A stretch of DNA of 64,000 nt from Neobacillus rhizophilus (GCF_018343535.1 NZ_JAGYPF010000001.1:124001-188000), one strand, 5' to 3'; shown: positions 52,674 to 61,003, numbered from the stretch's first letter. Numbers and translations: made by a program. The notes: a model not told the origin generated them from the sequence alone.

Positions 52674-53387
52674 TTGAGAATACATTATCTACAAAATGAC
52701 CCATTAGCCACATTAGGTTTAATTGAAGATTGGGCTTTGGAAAGAAATTATTCTTTATCATGCACGATCGTCTATGAAAATGAAGCATTTCCCTCGATGA
52801 ACGATTTTGACATGCTGGTGATTCTAGGCGGGAGAATGGGAGCATATGAGGAAGAGCTTTATCCGTGGCTTGTATACGAAAAAAACTTTATTAAAGAAGC
52901 AATCAATCAGGATAAAAGGGTGCTGGGGATTTGTTTAGGTGCACAGCTTTTGGCTGATGTTTTAGGTGGTAAGGTATATCCCCATACCCATCAGGAAATC
53001 GGCTGGCATCCAATTGAGCTAACTCCTGAAGCGGGAGAAGTACCACTTTTTAATGGAGTACCTTCCACATTTCATGCGTTCCAGTATCACGGGGATACTT
53101 TTGAACTTCCAAAGGGAGTCAGGAACCTCGCACATAGTGAAGGGTGCAAGAACCAGGCGTTTGCTTTTGGGGAAAGGGTGGTTGGACTGCAGTTTCATCC
53201 TGAATTTTCTGAGGAGATTATTGAATTCCTTCAGGGTACCTTTGGAGATCAAATCACACCTGAAAGCTATATCCAAGAACCCGTAACATGGATAAAGCAG
53301 AAGGAATCAATCGATGGAGCTAGGTCTGTATTATTTACGTTGCTAAATAATATGGAAGCGGGATTTTTAAAAAAGTTTCATAAATAA
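52674..53387 (+). CDS. Class I glutamine amidotransferase-like hydrolase
   Basis: 237 residues, TTG start at 52674 after AAGGGAG. The triad is intact: GICLGAQLLADVLGG (Cys nucleophile) and VGLQFHPEFSEEI (His, Glu). It is free-standing and linked to no synthetase domain, more like YfeJ-type GATases than to the Puu-pathway hydrolase PuuD. In aniline-degradation operons a GS-like ligase is paired with such a GATase that hydrolyses the gamma-glutamyl amide. The same pairing here supports a role in releasing or trimming gamma-glutamyl intermediates. Last gene of the operon, followed by a terminator. Confidence 0.9.
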   Translation: MRIHYLQNDPLATLGLIEDWALERNYSLSCTIVYENEAFPSMNDFDMLVILGGRMGAYEEELYPWLVYEKNFIKEAINQDKRVLGICLGAQLLADVLGGKVYPHTHQEIGWHPIELTPEAGEVPLFNGVPSTFHAFQYHGDTFELPKGVRNLAHSEGCKNQAFAFGERVVGLQFHPEFSEEIIEFLQGTFGDQITPESYIQEPVTWIKQKESIDGARSVLFTLLNNMEAGFLKKFHK

Positions 53388-53401
53388 ATACAACTGACTA
53401 T

Positions 53402-53437
53402 GCAAGCACTAATTATGTTAATAGTGCTTGCTTTTTT
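53402..53437 (+). terminator. Rho-independent terminator of the sigma-54 operon
   Basis: GCAAGCACTA (53402-53411) and TAGTGCTTGC (53422-53431) pair over 10 bp, followed by TTTTTT. Confidence 0.93.
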
Positions 53438-53540
53438 ATTGAACAGGTTTTGATTTTTATAAATGGAAAATATTTGTATCCAGAGGTCCTTAAGAGATAT
53501 TATAATCATAAGTAAAACTATTTCAATGGAGATGTTGGTA

Positions 53541-53567
53541 TGAACATAGTAAGACCACCTTGTTAAT
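53541..53567 (+). CDS. Possible 8-residue leader peptide of the MFS gene
   Basis: ATG 53541 encodes M-N-I-V-R-P-P-C followed by TAA, with GGAG 8 nt upstream (53529-53532). A TATAAT element at 53501-53506 could start the transcript about 30 nt earlier. The PP pair is a common ribosome-slowing sequence. Its position 75 nt before a drug-exporter-like gene, with pairing segments in between, resembles translational attenuators. It is short enough to be chance. Confidence 0.4.
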
Positions 53568-53599
53568 TCAAACAACTTAAAATCCGTCCACCACCTTAG

Positions 53600-53637
53600 C
53601 TATTTGTAACGATTAAATACAAATAGTGGAGGAGTGG
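53600..53637 (+). promoter_or_regulatory. Hairpin next to the MFS ribosome binding site, candidate attenuator
   Basis: CTATTTGT (53600-53607) pairs with ACAAATAG (53619-53626). The GTGGAGGAG ribosome site (53626-53634) abuts the stem. Two upstream CCACC segments (53557-53561 in the leader, and 53591-53595) could each pair with GTGG, giving alternative folds. Confidence 0.45.
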
Positions 53638-53641
53638 CTAA

Positions 53642-54826
53642 ATGGATTTTAATAAAAATGTTCATAAACTGTATTTCATTGTATTTTTTCGGAGTTTAAT
53701 TCCTGCGTATGTAATCGAAAGGTTGTTTTGGCAGGAGCGGGGCATGACGGTGTTGATGGTTGTTTTTTGTGAAATCATTTATGCCGTCACGATTGTCGGC
53801 TTAGAGATTCCAACGGGGATATTGGCTGATAAGTTTGGCAGAAAGGCCATGCTTGTTATTGGATCCTTTTTATCCATGCTGGAATTTATCATTCTTCTGT
53901 TTGCCTTTAACTTTTGGACTTTTGCCTTAGTCGTGTTTCTTGCCGGGATTTCAAGTGCCTGCCGGAGTGGATCATTGAATGCTCTATTATATGACACGCT
54001 TAAGGTGACTAACGAGCAAGAATCATTTGAAAAAATAGTTGGAAGTCTGAATTCGCTTGATTTTTTCGGGGCAATCCTGGCAGCACTTTCAGGGAGTGCA
54101 TTGGCTAAATATTATGGATTTGAGCTTAACTATATTCTTTCCGCGGCAAGCATGCTAATTGCTTTTGGAATGACTGTTGTTTTAAGGGAACCTCCGTCTA
54201 AAAAGCTGCTCGTAGATAAACAGACCAAAACGGTTGGATGGCGGGAATATTTTGTTAGCGCAATAGCTTTCTTTAAAAACAAACCTAGATTACTTGTGGT
54301 TATTACACACGCTATGGCCATTTCTGCTTGTGTGAAATACTTGGATGAGTTTTGGCAGCTGTATTTGGATGAGATCGGCTTTTCCGTCATATTTTTTGGA
54401 TTGTTTTCTGCATTGATTTCACTTGCTAGGATTCCGGGGAATCTAATAGCGGCATATTTAAAAAATTATTTTCGGACGGAAACCATCATTCTTTACGTTC
54501 TTGGGGTCACTGCCTGCGGGTTTATTTTTAGCGCCATGTTTCCCGGCTGGTTGGGTGTTGCGATGCTAATTTTCGTTTTTTTGGCAAGCGGGGTGGTGGA
54601 ACCTATTGTATCAGGGTACCTTCACCATAGCGGTAGTTCCGAAATCAGAGCAACAATTGAATCCTTTCAATCATTAATAGAGAGAGGAATTACCTTCATC
54701 GGCGGTATTGGCTTTGGCTTAATATCATCAAATATCTCGGTAATTGCAGGATTCAGCTTTCTAGGGGCTGTTACCTTCATTTTCTTTCTTTTATTTTTCA
54801 AAAAATATAGAGGCAAGTCTTCGTAG
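53642..54826 (+). CDS. MFS transporter, exporter-like
   Basis: 394 residues with 12 predicted membrane segments. LEIPTGILADKFGRKAMLV is the conserved loop 2-3 motif of MFS exporters, and ALSGSALAKYYGFELNYILSA shows the helix 5 region; a second half follows a cytosolic loop near residue 190 (SKKLLVDKQTKTVGW). AGTGGAGGAG precedes ATG 53642. It is monocistronic. Resistance or efflux is plausible for this type, supported weakly by the possible attenuator ahead of it. Confidence 0.88.
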   Translation: MDFNKNVHKLYFIVFFRSLIPAYVIERLFWQERGMTVLMVVFCEIIYAVTIVGLEIPTGILADKFGRKAMLVIGSFLSMLEFIILLFAFNFWTFALVVFLAGISSACRSGSLNALLYDTLKVTNEQESFEKIVGSLNSLDFFGAILAALSGSALAKYYGFELNYILSAASMLIAFGMTVVLREPPSKKLLVDKQTKTVGWREYFVSAIAFFKNKPRLLVVITHAMAISACVKYLDEFWQLYLDEIGFSVIFFGLFSALISLARIPGNLIAAYLKNYFRTETIILYVLGVTACGFIFSAMFPGWLGVAMLIFVFLASGVVEPIVSGYLHHSGSSEIRATIESFQSLIERGITFIGGIGFGLISSNISVIAGFSFLGAVTFIFFLLFFKKYRGKSS

Positions 54827-54936
54827 GTAACCTTTTGTTGTTTGTAATTATGTTATGTCAACTTATTTTCTCATTCATTGCTATGGAGTAATAAAATTTT
54901 CCATAATAACACACCATAAAAGTGGAGGTGAAATTT

Positions 54937-55083
54937 ATGGAAAAAGAGCATAACCAAATTTCCGAAAACCCATCAAAAGAAACAGACAATGAAGCTATTA
55001 TGAATAGAGTGAATCAAACCTTCGATAAAATTTCTCAAGATGTTAAAGAGATGATAAATGAAAATAACAACCAATTGTCATGA
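54937..55083 (+). CDS. Small acidic hydrophilic protein of 48 residues
   Basis: Not recognised. ATG 54937 has GTGGAGGTG 7 nt upstream, and the frame is closed by TGA just before a terminator hairpin, so it looks like a real one-gene unit. The sequence begins MEKEHNQISENPSKETDNE and continues with an amphipathic stretch VNQTFDKISQDVKEMINEN that could form a helix. No signal peptide or cysteine. Possibly a spore or stress-related small protein. Confidence 0.75.
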   Translation: MEKEHNQISENPSKETDNEAIMNRVNQTFDKISQDVKEMINENNNQLS

Positions 55084-55085
55084 AG

Positions 55086-55108
55086 AACGCCAGAAATGGC
55101 GTTTTTTT
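55086..55108 (+). terminator. Rho-independent terminator of the small protein gene
   Basis: AACGCCA and TGGCGTT form the stem around GAAA, followed by TTTTT. It begins 2 nt after the stop codon. Confidence 0.9.
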
Positions 55109-55238
55109 GTATATGTCGTGTTAATACATTCATTATTGAATATGATAAATTAAATTTATAAAAAAATTTTTAACCCCGTATCTTTTCGTCTCCCCATATC
55201 CGTTTAAAGTGTAGAGAGTGCAAAAAGGAGTGAAAACC

Positions 55239-55928
55239 ATGTTACACAAGCTTAACTCAAAGATTAATGAATCTGCTGAACAGACAGATTTATTTTGGAA
55301 GGATCATTACCAGAAGCTTCAGCAGTTTTGTCACTTTCTTACTCAAAACTCGTGGGATGGGGACGATGTTGCACAAGAAACTTTTCTCAAAGCCTTAAAG
55401 TATGAAAATCAACAGCAGAGGGTAACGCCCGCCCTGTTAAATAAAATTGCTCATAACCACTGGGTGGATGTCATTCGAAAAAGAAAAAAGGAAAGCATTC
55501 AAGAGGAAACTGAATTTGCCGGAGCTTTCCACAACGCAACTCTGGATGAGATAAATAATACTGTTGAGATGCTCATCAATCATTTCACCCCAAAGCAGTC
55601 GATTATCTTTTTATTAAAAGAGGCCTTTCAATATCAAATAAAGGAAATTGCAGAAATCCTATACACATCAGAAATGGCGGTAAAGGCTAATTTGCACCGA
55701 GCGAAAAATCGTCTTGGAAAATTAAAGGACGAAGACCAGTCCCTGACTGCAGAAACATATTGGAATATCGATGAACGCGAGCAATTAGCAGAACTCTTTT
55801 ATGAAGCATTAAAGAGCGAAGATCCAACGCTTCTTATTGAAAGGCTACCTTCTTTTATCAGCGAAATTCCAAAAGCAAAGTTTATTCAAACTTTCTCTCC
55901 TTCAAGCACTCTCTGTATGGCTGCTTAG
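55239..55928 (+). CDS. ECF-type RNA polymerase sigma factor with C-terminal extension
   Basis: 229 residues from ATG 55239 after AAAGGAGTG; the frame is open from 55218. Region 2 is at about 18-80 (FCHFLTQNSWDGDDVAQETFLKAL, here in two strings: WDGDDVAQETFLKAL and HNHWVDVIRKRKK). Region 4 is at about 110-160 (FTPKQSIIFLLKEAFQY, EIAEILYTSEMAVKANLHRA). A 65-residue tail follows that ordinary ECF factors lack and may be a built-in regulatory domain. No anti-sigma gene is adjacent; instead clpP follows 28 nt later. No convincing ECF promoter was found upstream. Confidence 0.9.
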   Translation: MLHKLNSKINESAEQTDLFWKDHYQKLQQFCHFLTQNSWDGDDVAQETFLKALKYENQQQRVTPALLNKIAHNHWVDVIRKRKKESIQEETEFAGAFHNATLDEINNTVEMLINHFTPKQSIIFLLKEAFQYQIKEIAEILYTSEMAVKANLHRAKNRLGKLKDEDQSLTAETYWNIDEREQLAELFYEALKSEDPTLLIERLPSFISEIPKAKFIQTFSPSSTLCMAA

Positions 55929-55956
55929 CCAAATTGCTTAAAAGGAGACGGTTATA

Positions 55957-56541
55957 ATGAATACCATTCCATATGTGATTGAAAACACGAATCGCGGCGA
56001 ACGATCCTATGATATATACTCGCGCTTGTTAAAGGATAGAATTATCATTATTGGCGATGAAATCAATGACCATGTGGCCAACAGCGTGGTAGCGCAGCTT
56101 TTATTTTTAGCTGCGGATAACCCCGAGAAAGAAATTTCCCTTTATATTAACTCTCCGGGAGGATCAACATCAGCTGGATTCGCCATCTTTGATACAATGC
56201 AATATATTCAGGCGGATGTCCGCACCATCTGCACCGGAATGGCAGCATCGTTTGGAGCCATGCTGCTCCTGGCTGGAACAAAAGGGAAACGATTTGCCCT
56301 GCCAAACAGCGAAATCATGATCCATCAGCCATTGGGAGGAGCTAGAGGGCAGGCAACCGAAATCGAAATATCTGCCCGACGTATTTTAAAACTCCGCGAG
56401 CACATTAATCAAATCATCGCTGAACGTACTGGGCAGCCAATTGAAAAAGTGGCAAAAGACACTGATCGTGATTTCTTCATGAGCGCCGAAGAAGCCAAAA
56501 AATATGGGATAATAGATGAAATTTTATATCCGAAGCGTTAA
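55957..56541 (+). CDS. clpP: ATP-dependent Clp protease proteolytic subunit, paralogue
   Basis: 194 residues. The catalytic triad is intact: Ser in [10 protein letters not shown] (normally GMAASMGA), His in MIHQPLGG and Asp in KDTDRDFFM. The N-terminal [24 protein letters not shown] matches the family start and axial gate. With a ClpX or ClpC ATPase it degrades proteins. The gene is 28 nt after the sigma factor gene, so they are co-transcribed. The main clpP of Bacillaceae is normally elsewhere with its own promoter, so this is probably a second, conditionally expressed ClpP. Confidence 0.93.
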   Translation: MNTIPYVIENTNRGERSYDIYSRLLKDRIIIIGDEINDHVANSVVAQLLFLAADNPEKEISLYINSPGGSTSAGFAIFDTMQYIQADVRTICTGMAASFGAMLLLAGTKGKRFALPNSEIMIHQPLGGARGQATEIEISARRILKLREHINQIIAERTGQPIEKVAKDTDRDFFMSAEEAKKYGIIDEILYPKR

Positions 56542-56608
56542 CAAAAACCGCCTGGACGACAAATTAACGGGTTTACTTTAAAGGTGAAAACGTTTTAAAA
56601 CACATAGG

Positions 56609-56652
56609 AAAACGCACTTGAATACCCGATATAATTCACAGTGCGTTTTTTT
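56609..56652 (+). terminator. Terminator after clpP
   Basis: AAAACGCACT (56609-56618) pairs with AGTGCGTTTT (56640-56649) over a 21-nt loop, followed by TTTT. Confidence 0.8.
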
Positions 56653-56785
56653 TGATTTATCAATATTTCGGCAGCCTTTTGTTGCTTATTTTGTACTAAT
56701 TCACATTGTAAATCACACGGTATGAAACAATTATTATGGGGTGGTGAATTATTTGCGATTTAGTACGTGGATTATGTTGATATTT

Positions 56786-56976
56786 AAAATAAGCGGAGAT
56801 TTTTCGGTTAGACTTCAGAATAGACTCGGTTCGGTGTATATAAGCGGAGTTTTTCCGATTAAGTAAAGAAAAATTACCCATTTTCACGTTTTTTGAGTCA
56901 ATAGTCGGAATATTTCCGCTTATTTAAGCTATTTTCAGTGCTATTTCCTAATTAAGAGAAATTTCTCCGCTTATTT
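56786..56976. repeat. Four AAGCGGA repeat copies, two direct and two inverted
   Basis: AATAAGCGGAGATTTTTC (56788-56805) and ATAAGCGGAGTTTTTCCG (56839-56856) run forward. CGGAATATTTCCGCTTATTT (56906-56925) and GAAATTTCTCCGCTTATTT (56958-56976) run in reverse. The two pairs can fold into one large stem or four small hairpins. Otherwise 56653-57043 holds no gene I can support; a 63-residue minus-strand frame here is a by-product of the repeats. Confidence 0.8.
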
Positions 56977-57043
56977 ATCAAACTCGCTTTAGCGTCTAAT
57001 GACTTGTACAACATACGGGGGAGTAAGTGAAAAAAGATAATAC

Positions 57044-57084
57044 AAAAAAGGCTTAGAGATGAAAAAATATCTCTAAGCCTTTTT
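57044..57084. terminator. Bidirectional terminator downstream of the DUF2243-like gene
   Basis: AAAAAAGGCTTAGAGAT and ATCTCTAAGCCTTTTT form a long A/T-flanked stem. No gene reads into it from the left, so it serves the minus-strand gene ending at 57202. Confidence 0.88.
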
Positions 57085-57201
57085 GACTGTGAAAATATCA
57101 TTTATGTTGTGAAATTTATGTGATTTGCAATCTGATTAGATCTGTGAATTAAAGTTTTGCACCGCACAAGTAAACCGTTAACGACAAATCCAGGCGGTTT
57201 T

Positions 57202-57597
57202 TCATGTAAATGGCATACCATTATGGTTGCTCACTCCAGCAGACCGTTCTTTTTTGATTCCAAACCACACAAAAAAGGACCCAAAGACAACAAACAACGG
57301 CTCCAGCCAATTGGCTTCCGGCCCATTGGTAATTCGATGAAGCTGGAAAATCCAATGAAAGACAACAATATCAAAGCTCAAGAACAAACCAGCGGCGACG
57401 GTAAACCCGTTAAAGAATGAACGTGAAAAGAAGCGGTAAAAGACAGCCATCAAGATCAAAAGTACAAGCAACCCTAAAAAGACGGCGCCAATCCGCTGCG
57501 CTTGCGTTTCAGCCTTCAAGCCCATCGCTAAGGCATCAATTAAATGAAAGAAAAAATCAGTTACAAAAAATGCTGTAATAGCTCCTAGTATTCTCAT
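57202..57597 (-). CDS. DUF2243-like integral membrane protein
   Basis: 131 residues from ATG 57597, 8 nt after AAAGGGGA on the minus strand; the frame is open from 57690. Four hydrophobic segments are seen. His-containing pairs in membrane segments, TDFFFHLIDAL and FDIVVFHWIFQLHRI, resemble the conserved His positions of DUF2243 proteins, which may bind metal or heme. The assignment is by pattern only. Monocistronic; the function is unknown. Confidence 0.7.
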   Translation of the reverse strand: MRILGAITAFFVTDFFFHLIDALAMGLKAETQAQRIGAVFLGLLVLLILMAVFYRFFSRSFFNGFTVAAGLFLSFDIVVFHWIFQLHRITNGPEANWLEPLFVVFGSFFVWFGIKKERSAGVSNHNGMPFT

Positions 57598-57761
57598 TTG
57601 ATAAATCCCCTTTAATGAAATTAAACCACTTTTAAAATTATATTCTAAAAGACAAGCTACGTTAATCATTTTTTGAAGTTGAAATACCATACATGAACAT
57701 CCACATTTTGGTAATAATGATATAGGTAGTTAATCATGACCAACAAAACGGAGGAATAATT

Positions 57762-58265
57762 ATGTATACATCAATCCAAGAATTCGTGCAAGAATGGAAT
57801 CAAGAGGCGGGCTCTACACAAAAAATCATGGATGCTTTAACCGACGGTTCACTTCAACAAATGGTGTCAACGGATGATCGTTCGCTTGGAAGAATTGGCT
57901 GGCATATTGTCACCAGTACACCGGGAATGTTAAAGGAATTCGGTATCAATGTAGCCCTGGTTGAAAACGAAGGAACAGTCCCAACTTCAGCCAAAACTAT
58001 CGCTGATGCATTTCGCAAGGTAAGTGCCGACACCGTTGAAGCAGTCCAGCAGCAGTGGACCGATGACTCTTTAACAGAAATGAAAGATGTTTTTGGGATG
58101 AAGATGCCAAAGGCAGTTACCCTAAATCTTCTCATCAAGCACGTCATCCATCACCGCGGCCAGATGACCGTGCTAATGCGTCAAGCCGGACTTCAGGTAC
58201 CTGGTGTATATGGCCCTGCCAGGGAAGAATGGAGCCAAATGGGAATGGAAGCACCAGCCATATAA
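57762..58265 (+). CDS. DinB family protein
   Basis: 167 residues, four-helix bundle. The metal-binding His triad of DinB-like proteins is visible: His48 in RIGWHIVTS and two His in IKHVIHHRGQM. Many members depend on thiols such as bacillithiol for transferase reactions; the exact activity here is unknown. CGGAGGAA precedes ATG 57762. Monocistronic with its own terminator. Confidence 0.88.
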   Translation: MYTSIQEFVQEWNQEAGSTQKIMDALTDGSLQQMVSTDDRSLGRIGWHIVTSTPGMLKEFGINVALVENEGTVPTSAKTIADAFRKVSADTVEAVQQQWTDDSLTEMKDVFGMKMPKAVTLNLLIKHVIHHRGQMTVLMRQAGLQVPGVYGPAREEWSQMGMEAPAI

Positions 58266-58275
58266 TCACATTTCG

Positions 58276-58306
58276 AGCACACTAGAAAAAAATAGTGTGC
58301 TTTTTC
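58276..58306 (+). terminator. Terminator of the DinB-like gene
   Basis: AGCACACTA (58276-58284) and TAGTGTGCT (58293-58301) make a 9-bp stem followed by TTTTTC. Confidence 0.92.
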
Positions 58307-58389
58307 TTATGGAAAAAGGAAGGGAAATTTGCTCGATTGGTTGAATATAGATGTAATTAAACTATAAATAACAGAAAGGTGGTAGAAAT

Positions 58390-59064
58390 ATGGAGGTTAC
58401 ACCAAGACCTGCATCCACAGTTGTGTTAATGGATCATCAGAACAGAGTTTTCTTGACGCAAAGGCCGAAAACGATGAAATTTATGGGAGGTATTTATGTA
58501 TTCCCCGGGGGAGCGGTAGATGACAGCGATGCCATCTATGATGATGAGTATATAAAAAACGAAAAGCGGGATAAATCAATTAGCCAGTCTTACTACATCG
58601 CCGCGGCACGTGAATTATTTGAGGAAGCAGGGATTCTTCTTTGTCAAACAGTCGACGGTACCCCAGTTCTTCTGGACCAACATACCGCCCTGGAATACCG
58701 CCGTCTGTTAATTAAAGGAGAAATTTCTTTTCTACACATGTTAAAAAAGGAAGCGCTTTATCTGAATCTAGAATACTTAACTTATTTTGGCCGAATTGTC
58801 ACACCTAGTCAAAGCAAAATTCGCTTTGATACAAAATTCTTCCTGGCCAGGCTGCCCGAGGGTCAAATGCCAATACCAGATGAAAATGAAATTGATGATT
58901 CTTTATGGATTAATCCCCAAGAAGCTCTAACCCGATATGAAGAGGAAACAATTCCATTAGCACCTCCAACGATTCATACATTGAAAACAATTGTTCATTA
59001 TATAAAATGCGGTCAGCTTTCGATGCCGGAGTTTAATCGATTAGACTACAAGATTGTTTTTTAA
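58390..59064 (+). CDS. Nudix hydrolase with an interrupted Nudix box (NUDT19-like)
   Basis: 224 residues. The Nudix box is split: GGIYVFPGGAVDDSDA leads, then about 20 extra charged residues, then AARELFEEAGILL with the catalytic Glu residues. This insertion is typical of NUDT19/RP2-like Nudix proteins, some of which cleave CoA derivatives. The AAAGGTGGT site precedes ATG 58390. Its 3' end overlaps the convergent metallo-beta-lactamase gene by 24 nt, so antisense effects are possible. Confidence 0.88.
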   Translation: MEVTPRPASTVVLMDHQNRVFLTQRPKTMKFMGGIYVFPGGAVDDSDAIYDDEYIKNEKRDKSISQSYYIAAARELFEEAGILLCQTVDGTPVLLDQHTALEYRRLLIKGEISFLHMLKKEALYLNLEYLTYFGRIVTPSQSKIRFDTKFFLARLPEGQMPIPDENEIDDSLWINPQEALTRYEEETIPLAPPTIHTLKTIVHYIKCGQLSMPEFNRLDYKIVF

Positions 59065-59886
59065 AATATATGCTTCTTCATGCTGAATGACGGATTCCTC
59101 GTTTATTAATTTGATTAAATGTGCCTCAGTTGTTCTTTTTGCCACTTCAAACACACTAGGATGAATGGAATCTTGATAAATCAAATTCGTTAAATCGACG
59201 GAAGTTAAACTTTGATGTTCTTTCAGTAAGTCCTTAATTTGGTTTTCCCGATACAATCTTCGGTTCAACACAAACTCAATGTGCTCATACGGCGTTGTAA
59301 CCCATTCCCCATGGCCGGGACCGATTTGACTGATCTTTAACTGTTGTAGGCGATGAAGGGTTTTAAAATAATCGCCCATGTCACCATCCGGAGGGCCAAT
59401 CCAGGATGTTCCTTCCGCAACAATATTATCTCCAGCGAGGAGAATTTGTTGGGAAGGGATATACAGGTTTAACTGGCCTGCCGTATGGCCTGGGGCATGT
59501 AGAATATGTATTTCCTCACCAGCGATACGCAGGATGTCCATATCCTTTAAAAAAGAAATATTGCGCCAAGGTGAAATGGCTGATTGTGTTTCCTCTTTTT
59601 CAAGGTGATGGCAGTACACACCCGGATTCCAGTCGATCAGCTGACAAACACCTGGAGCATGGTCAGGATGAGCGTGTGTAAGAATAATTGTTTCCGGGAC
59701 AGCGATTTCATTTTCAACAAGGGCTTTTTCTAATTCACTTCGCGTTTCCGGTTGGTCATATCCAGCGTCAACCAAGATGCTTTCCTGCGCGTTCCCAATC
59801 AAATAGCAGTTCGTTGTCATATGGGGCAGTAAAGTAGGGGTAGGAATGGGAACTCGAATTATTTTTAGTTCATTTACTATTTTCAC
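59041..59886 (-). CDS. Metallo-beta-lactamase fold hydrolase (lactonase/glyoxalase II-like)
   Basis: 281 residues from GTG 59886, 8 nt after AAAGGA; ATGs at 59916 and 59895 lie before or on that site. Metal motif ILTHAHPDHAPG (HxHxDH), then ILHAPGHTAGQL and LLAGDNIV (His and bridging Asp), and GPGHGEWV near the end. A C-terminal winged-helix-like region (KDLLKEHQSLTSVDLTNLIY) matches the LACTB2-like extension. Substrate unknown; RNA, lactone or thioester hydrolysis are all known in the fold. Converges with the Nudix gene. Confidence 0.88.
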   Translation of the reverse strand: MKIVNELKIIRVPIPTPTLLPHMTTNCYLIGNAQESILVDAGYDQPETRSELEKALVENEIAVPETIILTHAHPDHAPGVCQLIDWNPGVYCHHLEKEETQSAISPWRNISFLKDMDILRIAGEEIHILHAPGHTAGQLNLYIPSQQILLAGDNIVAEGTSWIGPPDGDMGDYFKTLHRLQQLKISQIGPGHGEWVTTPYEHIEFVLNRRLYRENQIKDLLKEHQSLTSVDLTNLIYQDSIHPSVFEVAKRTTEAHLIKLINEESVIQHEEAYILKNNLVV

Positions 59887-59997
59887 AAAAAACATCCTTT
59901 CATCCTTTTTCGGCAAATTTCTATTTATTTACTAATTTATTCATCGTGCTAATGAAAAAATCCTGCTGAAAAATAGAGAAAAGGATGCACAGTCATT

Positions 59998-60885
59998 TTA
60001 CTTCGGCCATTTTTGAGTTAAGGAATGAATAAAGGTCTTTACATTTCGCTTTTCTTCCATGATAGGCGAGTATATATATGAAAGAGTTCGATTAAAAGTT
60101 TGATTTTTTACATGAATAATAGATAGCAGCCCTTGCTTGACCTCCCTGTCAATGATACTTCCGGACAGAAGTGACAGCCCCATTCCATTGATAAGCGTTT
60201 CCTTAATCCCTTGACTGCTGCTGATGGTTAAAAAGGATTTGACCTTCAAACCATTGGAACGAATAACATGATTTAAATACTCACGGGTTCCGGAACCATT
60301 TTCCCGCGTTACCCACGTTTGATTCTGCAGGTCAGCCATCGTTACTTCTTTTTTTTGGGTGAGTTCATGGTCGTTCGATGAAACCACGAAAAGCTCGTCT
60401 TCCATAAAAGGGTGGACCGATAGTTCCTTTTCATTGGTGTGCCCCTCAATTAATCCAATATCCACTTTATACAATTTGACTGATTGTGCAATTTCCTCGG
60501 TATTGCCAATCACCACGTGAAGATTCAATTCGGGATAATCTTTCTGCAGGTCAATTAGTAAAGCCGGGAGGATGTATTCTCCAATCGTAAAACTGGCCCC
60601 GATGATTAATTCACCTTTTATGGAATCTTGGTGTTCAAGAATGTCCTGCCTGGTTTGTTCGTAAAGGGTAATCATTTGTTTGGCTCGTTCATAAAGTATC
60701 TCACCCGTCGGAGTGATTTGCAGGAATTTGGGAGAGCGCAGAAATAATTTTGTTTGAAATTCTTTCTCAAGATTTTTGATATGTAAACTCACACTGGGCT
60801 GTGACATTAGCAGCAGCTCCGCCGTTTTTGTAAAATTTTTCACCTCTGCAAGGGTGACGAACGTTTTTAATTCTTCGTAATGCAT
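59998..60885 (-). CDS. cysL: LysR family regulator of sulfite reductase
   Basis: 295 residues. N-terminal HTH: YEELKTFVTLAEVKNFTKTAELLLMSQPSVSLHIKNLEKE (quoted in part: FVTLAEVKNFTKTAELL, SQPSVSLHIKNLE), followed by the periplasmic-binding-type effector domain. The closest known arrangement is B. subtilis CysL (YwfK), which activates cysJI from a divergent position, exactly as here. It probably binds the dyad at 61004-61026 and represses itself. The identity rests on position as well as sequence. Confidence 0.88.
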   Translation of the reverse strand: MHYEELKTFVTLAEVKNFTKTAELLLMSQPSVSLHIKNLEKEFQTKLFLRSPKFLQITPTGEILYERAKQMITLYEQTRQDILEHQDSIKGELIIGASFTIGEYILPALLIDLQKDYPELNLHVVIGNTEEIAQSVKLYKVDIGLIEGHTNEKELSVHPFMEDELFVVSSNDHELTQKKEVTMADLQNQTWVTRENGSGTREYLNHVIRSNGLKVKSFLTISSSQGIKETLINGMGLSLLSGSIIDREVKQGLLSIIHVKNQTFNRTLSYIYSPIMEEKRNVKTFIHSLTQKWPK

Positions 60886-61003
60886 ATGAATCCCGCCTTA
60901 TTATTAAAAAAACTAATAGTTTCGATAATTAATATTTATTTTACTAATGTTTAGATATTCGGTAAAGTGAAAATGACATATCAGCAAGCATAGTTTTTCT
61001 ATA

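Noticed and set aside
55171..55190. ECF-type autoregulatory promoter (AAC and CGTC elements) upstream of the sigma factor
   Set aside because: The spacing between the two elements is only 12 bp, shorter than ECF promoters require.
56696..56887. 63-residue minus-strand frame near the AAGCGGA repeats
   Set aside because: It runs through the inverted-repeat region with no ribosome site and no recognisable domain.
57157..57420. Plus-strand 87-residue frame opposite the DUF2243-like gene
   Set aside because: The minus-strand frame has a clear membrane-protein pattern, a ribosome site and a terminator, whereas this one has none.
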